This document shows positions 37,369 to 45,274 of a DNA stretch of 64,000 nucleotides, piece by piece. How positions within the stretch are numbered: position 1 is the stretch's first letter; the number at the start of each line of letters is the position of its first letter. Made by a program: the position numbers and the translations under genes. The DNA is from Prevotella sp. DNF00663 (GTDB taxonomy: Bacteria > Bacteroidota > Bacteroidia > Bacteroidales > Bacteroidaceae), in contig NZ_KQ960620.1 of NCBI RefSeq assembly GCF_001553265.1, positions 46,028 to 110,027 on the forward strand, written 5' to 3'. Under the pieces are notes generated by a model. It saw only the letters and a program-made list of their open reading frames with translations, did not search any database and had not been told where the DNA came from.

Positions 37369-37995
37369 ATGGAACATATTATTAGTCTTTTCTTTAGGTC
37401 CATATTTGTGGATAATATGATTTTCGCATTCTTCCTTGGTATGTGTTCATTCCTTGCTGTAAGTAAGAATGTGAAGACGAGTTTGGGATTAGGACTTGCC
37501 GTTACCTTTGTATTGCTAGTTACGGTACCGGTGGATTACCTGCTCCAAACGAAGGTTTTAGGTCCCGATTGTTTGATAGAGGGTGTGGATTTGTCTTATT
37601 TGAGTTTCATTCTCTTTATAGCAGTCATTGCAGGTATTACTCAATTGGTTGAGATGACGGTCGAGAAGTTTAGTCCATCTCTCTACTCTGCGTTGGGTAT
37701 CTTCTTACCTTTGATAGCAGTAAACTGTGCTATTATGGGAGCTTCTCTCTTCATGCAGCAGCGCATCAACCTTGATCCAAGCAACACACAGTATATTGGG
37801 AGTATTTGGGATAGTATTGCTTATGCTATAGGTAGTGGTATTGGATGGACGCTGTCTATCGTGAGTATGGGCGCTATTCGTGAGAAAATGCAGTATAGTG
37901 ATGTGCCAAAGCCTCTACAGGGACTTGGTATTACATTTATTACAGTGGGACTCATGGCTATGGCCATGATGTGCTTCTCTGGTCTAAAAATATAA
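37369..37995 (+). CDS. nqrE: Na+-translocating NADH:quinone reductase subunit E
   Basis: 208 residues with six membrane segments. [18 protein letters not shown] and [13 protein letters not shown] match NqrE/RnfA, with the paired cysteines that complete the NqrD/E iron centre. It is inversely oriented in the membrane relative to NqrD. nqrF starts 8 bases later. Confidence 0.95.
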   Translation: MEHIISLFFRSIFVDNMIFAFFLGMCSFLAVSKNVKTSLGLGLAVTFVLLVTVPVDYLLQTKVLGPDCLIEGVDLSYLSFILFIAVIAGITQLVEMTVEKFSPSLYSALGIFLPLIAVNCAIMGASLFMQQRINLDPSNTQYIGSIWDSIAYAIGSGIGWTLSIVSMGAIREKMQYSDVPKPLQGLGITFITVGLMAMAMMCFSGLKI

Positions 37996-38003
37996 TATAA
38001 GAT

Positions 38004-39272
38004 ATGGGACAGTTTATATTAATAAGTATACTCGTATTCTTGGCGATTATCCTACTGCTGGTAGTCGTACTACTTGTGGCTAAAAAGTATCTTAGTCCAA
38101 GTGGAAACGTAAATCTTGTTGTTAATGATGAGAAGACTCTCAATGTAGAACAAGGAAGTTCGTTGCTTTCTACACTAACTCAAAATGGCATACATCTTTC
38201 TTCTGCTTGTGGTGGAAAAGGTAGTTGCGGTCAGTGCCGTGTACGTGTTACAGAGGGTGGTGGAGAGATATTAGACTCCGAACGTCCTCACTTCAGTCGC
38301 AAAGAAGTGAAAGAACATTGGCGACTTGGATGCCAATGTAAGGTCAAAGGCGACTTGAAGATTAAAGTACCAGAGAGCGTTCTTGGCGTAAAAGAGTGGG
38401 AGTGTACGGTCATTAGTAACAAGAATGTCAGCTCATTTATCAAGGAATTTAAGGTGGCATTACCCCCTGGAGAGCATATGGACTTCATTCCCGGTTCCTA
38501 TTCGCAGATTAAAATTCCTGCTTACGACGTCATTGATTACGATAAGGATTTTGATAAAAATGATATTGGCGAAGAGTATCTTTCCGCTTGGAAGAATTTC
38601 AATATTCTGTCATTGAAGGCTCATAACCCTGAAGATACGGTACGTGCATACTCTATGGCCAACTATCCTGATGAGGGAGACATCATCACTTTGACGGTGC
38701 GTATTGCCAGCACACCATTCCTTCCACGTCCACAGGTAGGTTTCCAAGATGTACCGACGGGTATTGCATCGAGTTATATCTTCTCTTTAAAGCCGGGTGA
38801 TAAGGTGACGATGAGTGGCCCTTATGGTGATTTCCATCCTATTTTAGACTCCGGAAAAGAGATGATTTGGGTTGGTGGTGGTGCCGGAATGGCTCCTCTA
38901 CGCTCACAGATTATGTACATGTTGAAGACGCTCCACACCCGCGACCGCGAGATGCATTATTTCTATGGTGCGCGTTCTTTGAGCGAAGCATTCTTCTTAG
39001 AAGATTTCCATGAATTGGAAAAGGAATATCCTAATTTCCATTTCCATTTGGCGCTAGACCGTCCAGATCCTAAGGCCGACGAAGCAGGAGTGGCTTATAC
39101 GGCCGGTTTTGTACACCAAGTGATGTACAACACCTACTTGAAAGACCATGAAGCGCCCGAAGATATAGAATACTATATGTGTGGTCCCGGCCCGATGAGT
39201 AAGGCCGTACAAGACATGCTTGATAGTATCGGTGTAGAACCGGAATCTATTATGTTCGATAACTTCGGTTAA
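38004..39272 (+). CDS. nqrF: Na+-translocating NADH:quinone reductase subunit F
   Basis: 422 residues. One N-terminal membrane helix, then a [2Fe-2S] ferredoxin domain with SACGGKGSCGQCRV and LGCQCKV (four Cys), then an FAD-binding part with RAYSMANYP and an NADH domain with WVGGGAGMAPLRSQ and CGPGPMSKAV. It accepts electrons from NADH and passes them to the Fe-S and flavin chain. It is the last gene of the operon, followed by a strong terminator. Confidence 0.97.
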   Translation: MGQFILISILVFLAIILLLVVVLLVAKKYLSPSGNVNLVVNDEKTLNVEQGSSLLSTLTQNGIHLSSACGGKGSCGQCRVRVTEGGGEILDSERPHFSRKEVKEHWRLGCQCKVKGDLKIKVPESVLGVKEWECTVISNKNVSSFIKEFKVALPPGEHMDFIPGSYSQIKIPAYDVIDYDKDFDKNDIGEEYLSAWKNFNILSLKAHNPEDTVRAYSMANYPDEGDIITLTVRIASTPFLPRPQVGFQDVPTGIASSYIFSLKPGDKVTMSGPYGDFHPILDSGKEMIWVGGGAGMAPLRSQIMYMLKTLHTRDREMHYFYGARSLSEAFFLEDFHELEKEYPNFHFHLALDRPDPKADEAGVAYTAGFVHQVMYNTYLKDHEAPEDIEYYMCGPGPMSKAVQDMLDSIGVEPESIMFDNFG

Positions 39273-39298
39273 TTCAGAAAACAGCAATCAATAACGAA

Positions 39299-39338
39299 AC
39301 AGGCGTCTCTGCATATTTTGCAGAGGCGCCTGTCTTTT
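39299..39338 (+). terminator. Terminator of the nqr operon
   Basis: ACAGGCGTCTCTGCA (39299-39313) pairs with TGCAGAGGCGCCTGT (39319-39333) around a 5-base loop, one wobble, followed by CTTTTTA. Confidence 0.85.
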
Positions 39339-39380
39339 TACAAAATGGAGTTTGTGAGTTTTTAAGTTCTTGAGTTTATA

Positions 39381-39414
39381 CTTCCCCCTCCCCCTTCGGG
39401 GAGGGCCGGGGGGG
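39381..39414. repeat. GC-rich palindromic (REP-like) element
   Basis: CTTCCCCCTCCCCCTTCGGG... folds as CCCTCCCC-CTTC-GGGGAGGG plus flanking C and G runs, preceded by a stretch of GAGTTTTTAAGTTCTTGAGTTT-like DNA. Very similar C-rich and G-rich palindromes recur between genes in Prevotella-like genomes, which is from memory and not checked. It interrupts the 3' end of the DUF6261 relic. Confidence 0.55.
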
Positions 39415-40213
39415 CTGCTACCCTTCTTTGTGTTTACGGTGCGGCGTGTGGTCAACACTGTCTTCATGCGGTCAATGATGGCGTTCACAGGGTCGATGAA
39501 CGGGGGGGTAGGGGGCTGCACCGTTGATGATGGTAAGGGCGTTGACGGTTTCCACGAGTGTGCGATAAGCAGCATCGGCGGCATGCGTGATGGTTTGATG
39601 ATGCCCACCTGTACAGCACTCTCCTGTCTGGCACGACTGCTCACCGTGGTAAGATATTCGTCCTTGCACTGGTATAGTAGGTCGAGCAGCGGCTTGAAAT
39701 TGGTGGCGGCCATGCGCGAGGCGTCTATTTCCATGAGGTCGTGTAGCAGATTGTGTAGGCGCCCCGTCTCTTCGGCCTGAGACATTGTGGCAAGGTCGCC
39801 GTACTTTTTGAACAGATTGTACACCTCTGTGGCGGTGGCGGCGGTGGCGTGGTCGGGGAATGTCATCGCAGCCTTGGCATACTCGCGCATCGACCTCCAT
39901 GCCTTGTCGCGCAGTGCATCTTGCTCGGCGGCTACCTTGGCGGAGGGAACGGTGGTATCTTTCTTCAAGTCGACGTCAAACTGCTGATACGCCTGCTTGA
40001 ATGCCTCGATGGCCGATCTCAGTTTTGCGGCATAGCCGAGGGGGTGTCTACGTACGGTAGGTGCTCGACTTCGACGCTGACCATTTTCTGAAATCCGAAG
40101 TCCTCTTCCACGTGCATATGGCCGAGGTCGAACGATTTGATTTTTGTAGTTTTCATAAGCGTTTTGTGTTTTAAGTTGAACATTAGATTGATTTTTATCA
40201 AGAATGGGGTGAC

Positions 40214-40293
40214 GCGTGGTGCGCCGGCCATTTTTTCTCGTAGAAGCATTGTCGCGTGGCGCGCCAGTGCTTTTTCTTTCGTAGAGACACCGT
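40214..40293. repeat. Two imperfect 40-bp direct repeats
   Basis: Copy 1 from CGCGTGGTGCGCC (40214) and copy 2 from CGCGTGGCGCGCC (40254) both continue into a T-rich stretch and CGTAGA(A/G). Both read CGCGTGG-GCGCC ... TTTTTCT..CGTAGA, period 40. They lie between the toxin terminator and the DUF6261 relic. Confidence 0.5.
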
Positions 40294-40352
40294 TGCGCGA
40301 AATCGCCGATACCTGCTTGCTCCGAATACGGCACGAGGGGGAGAAAACAGTC

Positions 40353-40383
40353 GTCCCACATTCCTGCAATGGGAATGTGGGAC
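40353..40383 (-). terminator. Terminator of the toxin-antitoxin operon
   Basis: GTCCCACATTCC (40353-40364) and GGAATGTGGGAC (40372-40383) are a perfect 12-bp stem with a 7-base loop, 25 bases past the toxin stop. Confidence 0.7.
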
Positions 40384-40407
40384 GGAAGGGGAATTAGTTT
40401 TGTGGCG

Positions 40408-40716
40408 TCAGCCAAACAAGTCAGAATGCGTTCCGGTACGTATAAGATTGAGAATGCGCAGTTCGCACACAGTATCTTCTTCCATCGAAACAAAATCCTC
40501 CTTGCTATAAATCAACAGCCAGTCGGGATGTATGTGGCATTCGCGAAGCCCGGCATATTCACCACTCAAAGCATGGTCACGTTGAGCTGCGGGTAATGGA
40601 ATATCATCAGCCAACATCTTAATGACTTCGTTCAAGTCATCTTCAGCAAGATGTTGCTTGCGAGCATGTTTCAAGTCACGCTTGTATTGACCTGTGAAAA
40701 CGATTTCACGCATCAC
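40408..40716 (-). CDS. YafQ-family (RelE/ParE superfamily) toxin
   Basis: About 101-102 residues. The YafQ pattern is clear: YKRDLKHARKQ near the start, then LPLPAAQRDHALSGEYAGLRECHI, PDWLLIY and a terminal RTGTHSDLFG (catalytic-type His and Phe). YafQ toxins cut mRNA at the ribosome. The start is GTG 40716 or ATG 40713; the ATG overlaps the antitoxin stop as TGATG. Its tight coupling to the small upstream gene supports a toxin-antitoxin operon. Confidence 0.9.
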   Translation of the reverse strand: MMREIVFTGQYKRDLKHARKQHLAEDDLNEVIKMLADDIPLPAAQRDHALSGEYAGLRECHIHPDWLLIYSKEDFVSMEEDTVCELRILNLIRTGTHSDLFG

Positions 40717-40910
40717 CTCACACTTTTGAGATATTCGTCAAATGTCTTGCAACGTGTGACCTTGCCCTGCTGCAATTCGCTGATGGCTTGCCTTGTAGCC
40801 TCAATACCATTAGGTTTGCTCTGCGGAATGAGTCCTTTCTCGCGCAGATATGCCATGATGCCACGTCCTTCCTTCGTGCGCTCGTCGATGTTGATAGTAT
40901 AAGTTGCCAT
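40713..40910 (-). CDS. Antitoxin partner of the YafQ-like toxin
   Basis: 65 residues. The N-terminal half ATYTINIDERTKEGRGIMAYL could be a short ribbon-helix-helix or dimerisation strand-helix, and the C-terminal half (KTFDEYLKSV) is the likely toxin-binding tail. It is unlike DinJ in detail, so the family is not certain. A full AAGGAGG Shine-Dalgarno is at 40918-40924, 7 bases before ATG 40910, which fixes the start and is unusual here. The toxin start overlaps its stop. Confidence 0.8.
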   Translation of the reverse strand: MATYTINIDERTKEGRGIMAYLREKGLIPQSKPNGIEATRQAISELQQGKVTRCKTFDEYLKSVR

Positions 40911-40947
40911 AGTTTTTCCTCCTTATAATATAATTAATGTTACGGTG

Positions 40948-40979
40948 CAAATATACTCATTTTCCCGCACAACGGCAAG
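40948..40979 (-). promoter_or_regulatory. Promoter of the toxin-antitoxin operon
   Basis: Minus-strand TATATTTG at 40948-40955, with CTTG (40976-40979) 20 bases upstream. It gives a leader of about 30 bases ending in the AAGGAGG site. Confidence 0.5.
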
Positions 40980-41044
40980 TAGGAGGCTTTGTTTTTCCTC
41001 TCGTGTCTATTCTGCACGTCAAAGAGCTATTTGGGGTTATTCCC

Positions 41045-41068
41045 CCGTCCCTCCATTATCAGGGACGG
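41045..41068. other. 8-bp hairpin in the accessory island
   Basis: CCGTCCCT (41045-41052) and AGGGACGG (41061-41068) with an 8-base loop, lying 19 bases past the stop of the surface-protein fragment on the minus strand. Possible terminator. Confidence 0.4.
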
Positions 41069-41086
41069 AGGAGGTTGTAGAGGGGC

Positions 41087-41383
41087 TTACTCTGCCACGG
41101 GGCGCATACTGTATCCTTCTTGTATATTTGATGACCCAAATGGATATACACCGCTATCTCTATCGAAAGAAAATACAGTTCTCCAATCGAAGTCAACCCC
41201 TGTTTTAGTTAGTATCACCGTGTTTGTCCAATACGTACCGGTAGGTCTAGTATCAAATACTGCAGTTGCATGAGTAATTCTACCCAAAGCGGGAAAGAAG
41301 ATAATTGCATTGGGATTATTGATACGATTATAAAAATAGAAGCCGTGTCTGTATGGACCGTTAGTATTAAAGTCGCTTGGATT
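41087..41383 (-). pseudogene. C-terminal fragment of a surface/secreted domain protein
   Basis: 98 codons, open from a TAG at 41384-41386 to the stop at 41087. The fragment is rich in Gly, Asn, Tyr and Thr, has GTYWTNTV in the middle and ends GYSMRPVAE. This resembles the end of Bacteroidales surface domains that finish in S-x-R-P-V, often near a W-[ST]-[ST]-x motif. No start codon with a signal peptide is attached, and the upstream 41387-41560 is non-coding and AT-rich, so this looks like the tail left by a deletion. The surrounding 40911-41086 holds only the antitoxin leader and a small hairpin. Confidence 0.6.
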
Positions 41384-41546
41384 CTAGCTCTCCGCACGTG
41401 AGAGTGTTGACTGTGCAAGTTACACACATTTTGAGTTCTAACGTGGGCAAAGGTAAAGATATTTTTTTATTAGACAAGGAAAACATATTGTAAAATTAAA
41501 TCTTCGATAAAAAAACTCTCATTAGTAGAATTCATTTTGTGTTAAT

Positions 41547-41577
41547 TTTGTTTCTTACAGTAAAAAGGGTAACTTTG
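41547..41577 (+). promoter_or_regulatory. Promoter of the cobalamin operon
   Basis: TTTG (41547-41550) and TAACTTTG (41570-41577) with a 19-base spacer, an exact Bacteroidota consensus, immediately before the riboswitch. Confidence 0.8.
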
Positions 41578-41586
41578 CAAACAGAT

Positions 41587-41757
41587 ATTGGTTCAGACAG
41601 ATTACTGCCTGTTTGATTAAAAGGGAATCGGGTGTAAGTCCCGAACAGTACCCGCTGCTGTAATCTCCTTGTGTTATCTACCAATGAAAGCCACTGGCGT
41701 ACATTGACGTGCGACGGGAAGGTGTAGATGATGGAGAAAGTCAGAAGACCTACCAAA
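41587..41757 (+). promoter_or_regulatory. Cobalamin (B12) riboswitch
   Basis: The B12 box reads AGTCAGAAGACCTACC at 41739-41754 (consensus AGYCAGGAGACCTGCC). The upstream core has GGGAATCGGGTGTAAGTCCCGAACAGTACCCGC and the conserved GCCACTG segment near 41690. It lies between the promoter and the TonB receptor start. Cobalamin or adenosylcobalamin binding should reduce expression of the uptake and biosynthesis operon. The small ORF on the opposite strand here is spurious. Confidence 0.92.
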
Positions 41758-41831
41758 TCTAATTATCGTTGTATATGGCCTCCGGGTGATGGGGTATATT
41801 ACAATTTATTAAATAATCGCATTTGATAATA

Positions 41832-43961
41832 ATGAAAGGCTTAGCCTCGTTGATTGTAGCATTGATTGTACCTATATATTTATGGGCACAGGATGATATT
41901 GCCGATTCTATCAATTTAAAGGGCGTACATGTGACAGCAAAAAGCAAACAGCGCCAATTGAAAGAAAGTGGTTTCTACATAAATATGATCGATGTACGCA
42001 ACCAATCAAATGTAGCAACAAATCTAGCCGACCTCATTAATCAGACTACCGGCGCACGAGTAAGACGTGAAGGTGGTTTGGGGGCAGATTATGAATTATC
42101 CTTAAATGGGATGTCGGGTAAGTCGGTGAGATACTTTCTTGACGGTGTACCCTTGGATTTGAAAGGACGTAATGCCTCGCTTGATAACATACCTATCAGT
42201 CTTATAGATTATATTGAGATATATAAGGGTGTCGTACCTTCTTATCTAGGAGGAGACGCATTGGGGGGAGCTATTAATTTAGTGACTACTCGAAAAATAA
42301 AAAACTATTTAGATGTATCTGTAACAGCAGGTTCGTTTCATACCGCACTAGCCGACTTAAACGGGCAATGGGTGCTACCTAAATCCGGAATCGTGATACG
42401 ACCATCGTTCGGACTGGCTTATTCGAAGAATGATTACCGTATGAAGGGTGTGGAATTATGGAATGAGCAAGCAGATGCTTATATAGAAACTGATGCAAAA
42501 CGATTTCATGATGGATACTTTTTCTTATTAGGGCAAATGGAAGTAGGAGTTCAGAATAAATCGTGGGCCGATGCGTTTTTCGTCTCTGCATCATGTCAAA
42601 AGAAAGATAAGGAATTGCAAACTGGACAGATACAGAGTATTGTATATGGTCAGGCAGAGTGTAATCAGCATGCTTGGAATGTATCGATGAGTTACGATAA
42701 ACACAATTTCTTCGTGGATGGTTTACGATTGAAGGCTCTTATATCGCAAACTTGGGATAAGGCTGTGACTGTAGATTCTACTTATCGGAAGTATGCATGG
42801 GACGGTAGTTACATTAATACTGTTCGCAATGAGATTACTGGTCGTAGTAAACAGCTACGACATTATAGTCGTCCGCTTACCACCATCAGAACAAATTTTG
42901 ATTATACGCTTGGACATAATCAATCATTCAATCTTAATTATTTGATGTATAGTACCGGTAATCGACGCTGGGATGAACTCGATACAGATTTTGAACCGTC
43001 GAGTGATAGAATTACGAAACATCTTATAGGATTATCTTATTATGTTAGCTTGAAAGGTCGTTGGCAAGCATCTGTATTTTTAAAGGATTATATTAATCAT
43101 GTAAAAGTTGGACAAACCGATCTTCCGTGGATAACTAATTCCATGAATGCGATTCGCAATACGACAAAGAATTATATGGGATACGGGCTCAGTAGCCGTT
43201 ATACACTGTTGCCGGAAATTTCTGTAAAGGGCTCTTTTGAGCATGCAGCTCGACTTCCGCTAGCCAATGAACTCTTGGGTAACGGTGCTACTGTCTATGC
43301 CAATTTAGCTTTAAAACCAGAGAATAGCGACAATGTAAACTTAGGATTGTATGGACATGCAGTATTCAGCAAAACGTATCGCTTAGATTATGAAGTTGCA
43401 GGATTTGTCCGTAAGGTGAGAGATTATATTCATGCAGTCTTGTCTGAACAGGATGGATTGTTACAATATAAGAATGTAAATAATGTCACAGTGAAAGGAG
43501 TAGAAGGCGAAGTGAGTTACTCGTATGCTGATTGGTTGCAGCTAAAACTGAATGGAACTTATCAGAATGCACGTGATATGAATAGATGGATGAATGATGG
43601 TAAGGAATCTGTGACCTACAAAAATAGACTTCCCAACCGTCCATGGCTTTATGGGAATGCGGAAATAATGTTACAGAAGACCAATCTATTTTGTAAGGAT
43701 ACGAATATACGCTTCAGCTATTTGTATCAATATGTACATTGGTTTTATCTGACATGGGAAGGATATGGCTCCCTATTTTCTAAAGCACATATCCCAACGC
43801 AAAATCTCCATTCGACAACTCTCTCGTATTCATGGGACAAAATGAGATATAATATCTCACTAGAGTGTAACAATATTTTTGATACAAAAGCTTACGACAA
43901 CTATAAACTACAGAAACCCGGTAGGGAATGGATGTGCAAATTCAGAGTTTTTATTAATTAA
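41832..43961 (+). CDS. btuB: TonB-dependent outer-membrane receptor, BtuB-like
   Basis: About 709 residues. A signal peptide (LASLIVALIVPIYLWAQ) is followed directly by the plug domain (NLADLINQTTGARVRREGGL, FLDGVPLDLKG, IEIYKGVVPSYLGGDALGGAINLVT) and a 22-strand barrel to the end. No N-terminal carboxypeptidase-like domain is present. I chose ATG 41832 over the in-frame TTG 41823. The riboswitch and the cobalamin genes behind it make a corrinoid the likely substrate. The C terminus ends in FRVFIN, a normal barrel end. Confidence 0.9.
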   Translation: MKGLASLIVALIVPIYLWAQDDIADSINLKGVHVTAKSKQRQLKESGFYINMIDVRNQSNVATNLADLINQTTGARVRREGGLGADYELSLNGMSGKSVRYFLDGVPLDLKGRNASLDNIPISLIDYIEIYKGVVPSYLGGDALGGAINLVTTRKIKNYLDVSVTAGSFHTALADLNGQWVLPKSGIVIRPSFGLAYSKNDYRMKGVELWNEQADAYIETDAKRFHDGYFFLLGQMEVGVQNKSWADAFFVSASCQKKDKELQTGQIQSIVYGQAECNQHAWNVSMSYDKHNFFVDGLRLKALISQTWDKAVTVDSTYRKYAWDGSYINTVRNEITGRSKQLRHYSRPLTTIRTNFDYTLGHNQSFNLNYLMYSTGNRRWDELDTDFEPSSDRITKHLIGLSYYVSLKGRWQASVFLKDYINHVKVGQTDLPWITNSMNAIRNTTKNYMGYGLSSRYTLLPEISVKGSFEHAARLPLANELLGNGATVYANLALKPENSDNVNLGLYGHAVFSKTYRLDYEVAGFVRKVRDYIHAVLSEQDGLLQYKNVNNVTVKGVEGEVSYSYADWLQLKLNGTYQNARDMNRWMNDGKESVTYKNRLPNRPWLYGNAEIMLQKTNLFCKDTNIRFSYLYQYVHWFYLTWEGYGSLFSKAHIPTQNLHSTTLSYSWDKMRYNISLECNNIFDTKAYDNYKLQKPGREWMCKFRVFIN

Positions 43962-43973
43962 CAACATAATAAG

Positions 43974-45269
43974 ATGAGGAAAATATATTTATTAGTAATC
44001 GTTGCAACCAGTATTTTTGTGGGTGGATTATTCACAGCTTGCTCTAACGATGACGAACCGAATCGGAATCCTGATGAGATATTGGGAGTTCATTATGATA
44101 TTTGGGTAACACCCGGACAAAGTACCGGTATGGGTAGCAATGATGCAATCATCGTACAAAATTTGAAGAGTTTGGAAGGAGATAGTACTATTAACTTTAA
44201 GAATACCGGCGTAGATGTGACAGCCAAATTATATCAAGAATCTATTATTAAGGGCATGTACTATTATCAGATACCCAAAGAGAAAGACAGGTTTGGAAAG
44301 TATCAGATTATTAATGGTCAAATTATAACGGTCAAGGAACGTCCTTTCGATAAGAATACTTATAAAGATAGACGATATACACATGCTTGGTTGGCTAATA
44401 ATGAACTTGTTGTCATGGCAGCTAATGGTGAAGCAAACGATGTCGTTTGGACAAAATATAATACAGATAATATGACTATTGAAGCCGAAGGAAGTTTAGA
44501 TTTAGCTAAAAAGACTCGTGTGAAACAATATAGTACCTCTGGCTTGGCTACTTATCGTGCTAGTGATAACAAATTAATCTATTTTTTCTGCGAAAAAGCC
44601 AAAAAGGCTACTAAGCAGGTTTTTGCAGCCTTTATCAATCCGACAACAATGGCAGTAGAAAAATTAGATTCAACGACCGTAGGAGAAGAGATGGCCGGAA
44701 CGGCTTATGGAGAGCTCTTACAGGATAAAAGGTTTTTTGACGATAATCAGAATCTATATCTTCCTCTGTTATCTAGTATAGCTGGTGCTAAATCTGCTAC
44801 GTCTAAATATAGTCGTATAGTCAGAATCAATAACGGTGAAGAGAAATTTGACAAGTCATATATAGGTATGAACACAGGTACAAATAATGGCAAGATCGTA
44901 ACTTGTGATTATGTTGGGGGCAATAAAGCTCTGCTCTATATCCAAGATCCTGAACATACAGGTACCAGTAAAGACAATAGACTTAGTAAAGGTTGGGGGG
45001 CAAACTATAATTGCTATTATGCATTACTAGACTTGTCTACTAATGTTTTGAAAGAGTTTACTTATAAAGGTAAAGCATTACCTTATAGCAGCGGGACATT
45101 TTCACAACGTTCATTTATCTTGAATAATAAAGTCTTTATAGGCGTAAATCCACAAGACAGTCCGGCATGTGTGTATGTCTATAATAAGAGAACGCAGGAG
45201 TTGACAAAGGGGATAACTATAGCTACCGGTTATCAATTTACGAGGATTACCCATATATTAGATAAGTAA
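43974..45269 (+). CDS. DUF4374-family lipoprotein
   Basis: 431 residues. A lipobox (GLFTACSND) puts the N terminus at a membrane, and the S-N-D-D-E stretch after the Cys resembles the Bacteroidetes signal for export of lipoproteins to the cell surface. The rest is beta-rich repeated strands (WVTPGQSTGMGSNDAIIV near the start, several G-x-N and Y-rich strands), compatible with a beta-propeller as in DUF4374. It is 12 bases after the TonB receptor and 5 before cbiA, under the B12 riboswitch. In Bacteroides, BtuG is a surface lipoprotein that captures B12 for BtuB. This may fill that role, but homology to BtuG is not shown. Confidence 0.75.
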   Translation: MRKIYLLVIVATSIFVGGLFTACSNDDEPNRNPDEILGVHYDIWVTPGQSTGMGSNDAIIVQNLKSLEGDSTINFKNTGVDVTAKLYQESIIKGMYYYQIPKEKDRFGKYQIINGQIITVKERPFDKNTYKDRRYTHAWLANNELVVMAANGEANDVVWTKYNTDNMTIEAEGSLDLAKKTRVKQYSTSGLATYRASDNKLIYFFCEKAKKATKQVFAAFINPTTMAVEKLDSTTVGEEMAGTAYGELLQDKRFFDDNQNLYLPLLSSIAGAKSATSKYSRIVRINNGEEKFDKSYIGMNTGTNNGKIVTCDYVGGNKALLYIQDPEHTGTSKDNRLSKGWGANYNCYYALLDLSTNVLKEFTYKGKALPYSSGTFSQRSFILNNKVFIGVNPQDSPACVYVYNKRTQELTKGITIATGYQFTRITHILDK

Positions 45270-45274
45270 AACGA

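Larger units (their letters stand above)
39288..40156 (-). pseudogene. DUF6261-like protein gene, decayed by at least three frameshifts
   Basis: The product would start at ATG 40156 (MKTTKIKSFDLGHMHVEEDF), then continue in a second frame after a shift at the G run 40040-40044 (AAKLRSAIEAFKQAYQQFD). A third frame takes over at about 39590-39600 (HAADAAYRTLVETVNAL), and the second frame returns after a shift at the 7-G run 39502-39508 (FIDPVNAIIDRMKTVL). The pieces are in the right order for a DUF6261 protein of about 240 residues. The native stop is lost: the frame reads through the palindrome at 39381-39414. Function of the family is unknown. The single 401-residue frame that covers part of this is not a real protein. 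Confidence 0.7.

Noticed and set aside
39288..40493. A 401-codon open frame on the minus strand
   Set aside because: Only its middle part resembles a protein (DUF6261). Its start reads through intergenic DNA and its end through a palindromic repeat. It is one frame of a frameshifted gene, not a real CDS.
39370..40596. Several plus-strand frames of 66-136 codons in the 39.4-40.6 kb island
   Set aside because: They are mirror frames of the DUF6261 relic and of the toxin gene. None has a start signal, promoter or recognisable protein features.
41532..41756. Minus-strand 74-codon frame within the cobalamin riboswitch
   Set aside because: It overlaps the promoter and the conserved riboswitch core on the other strand and resembles no protein.
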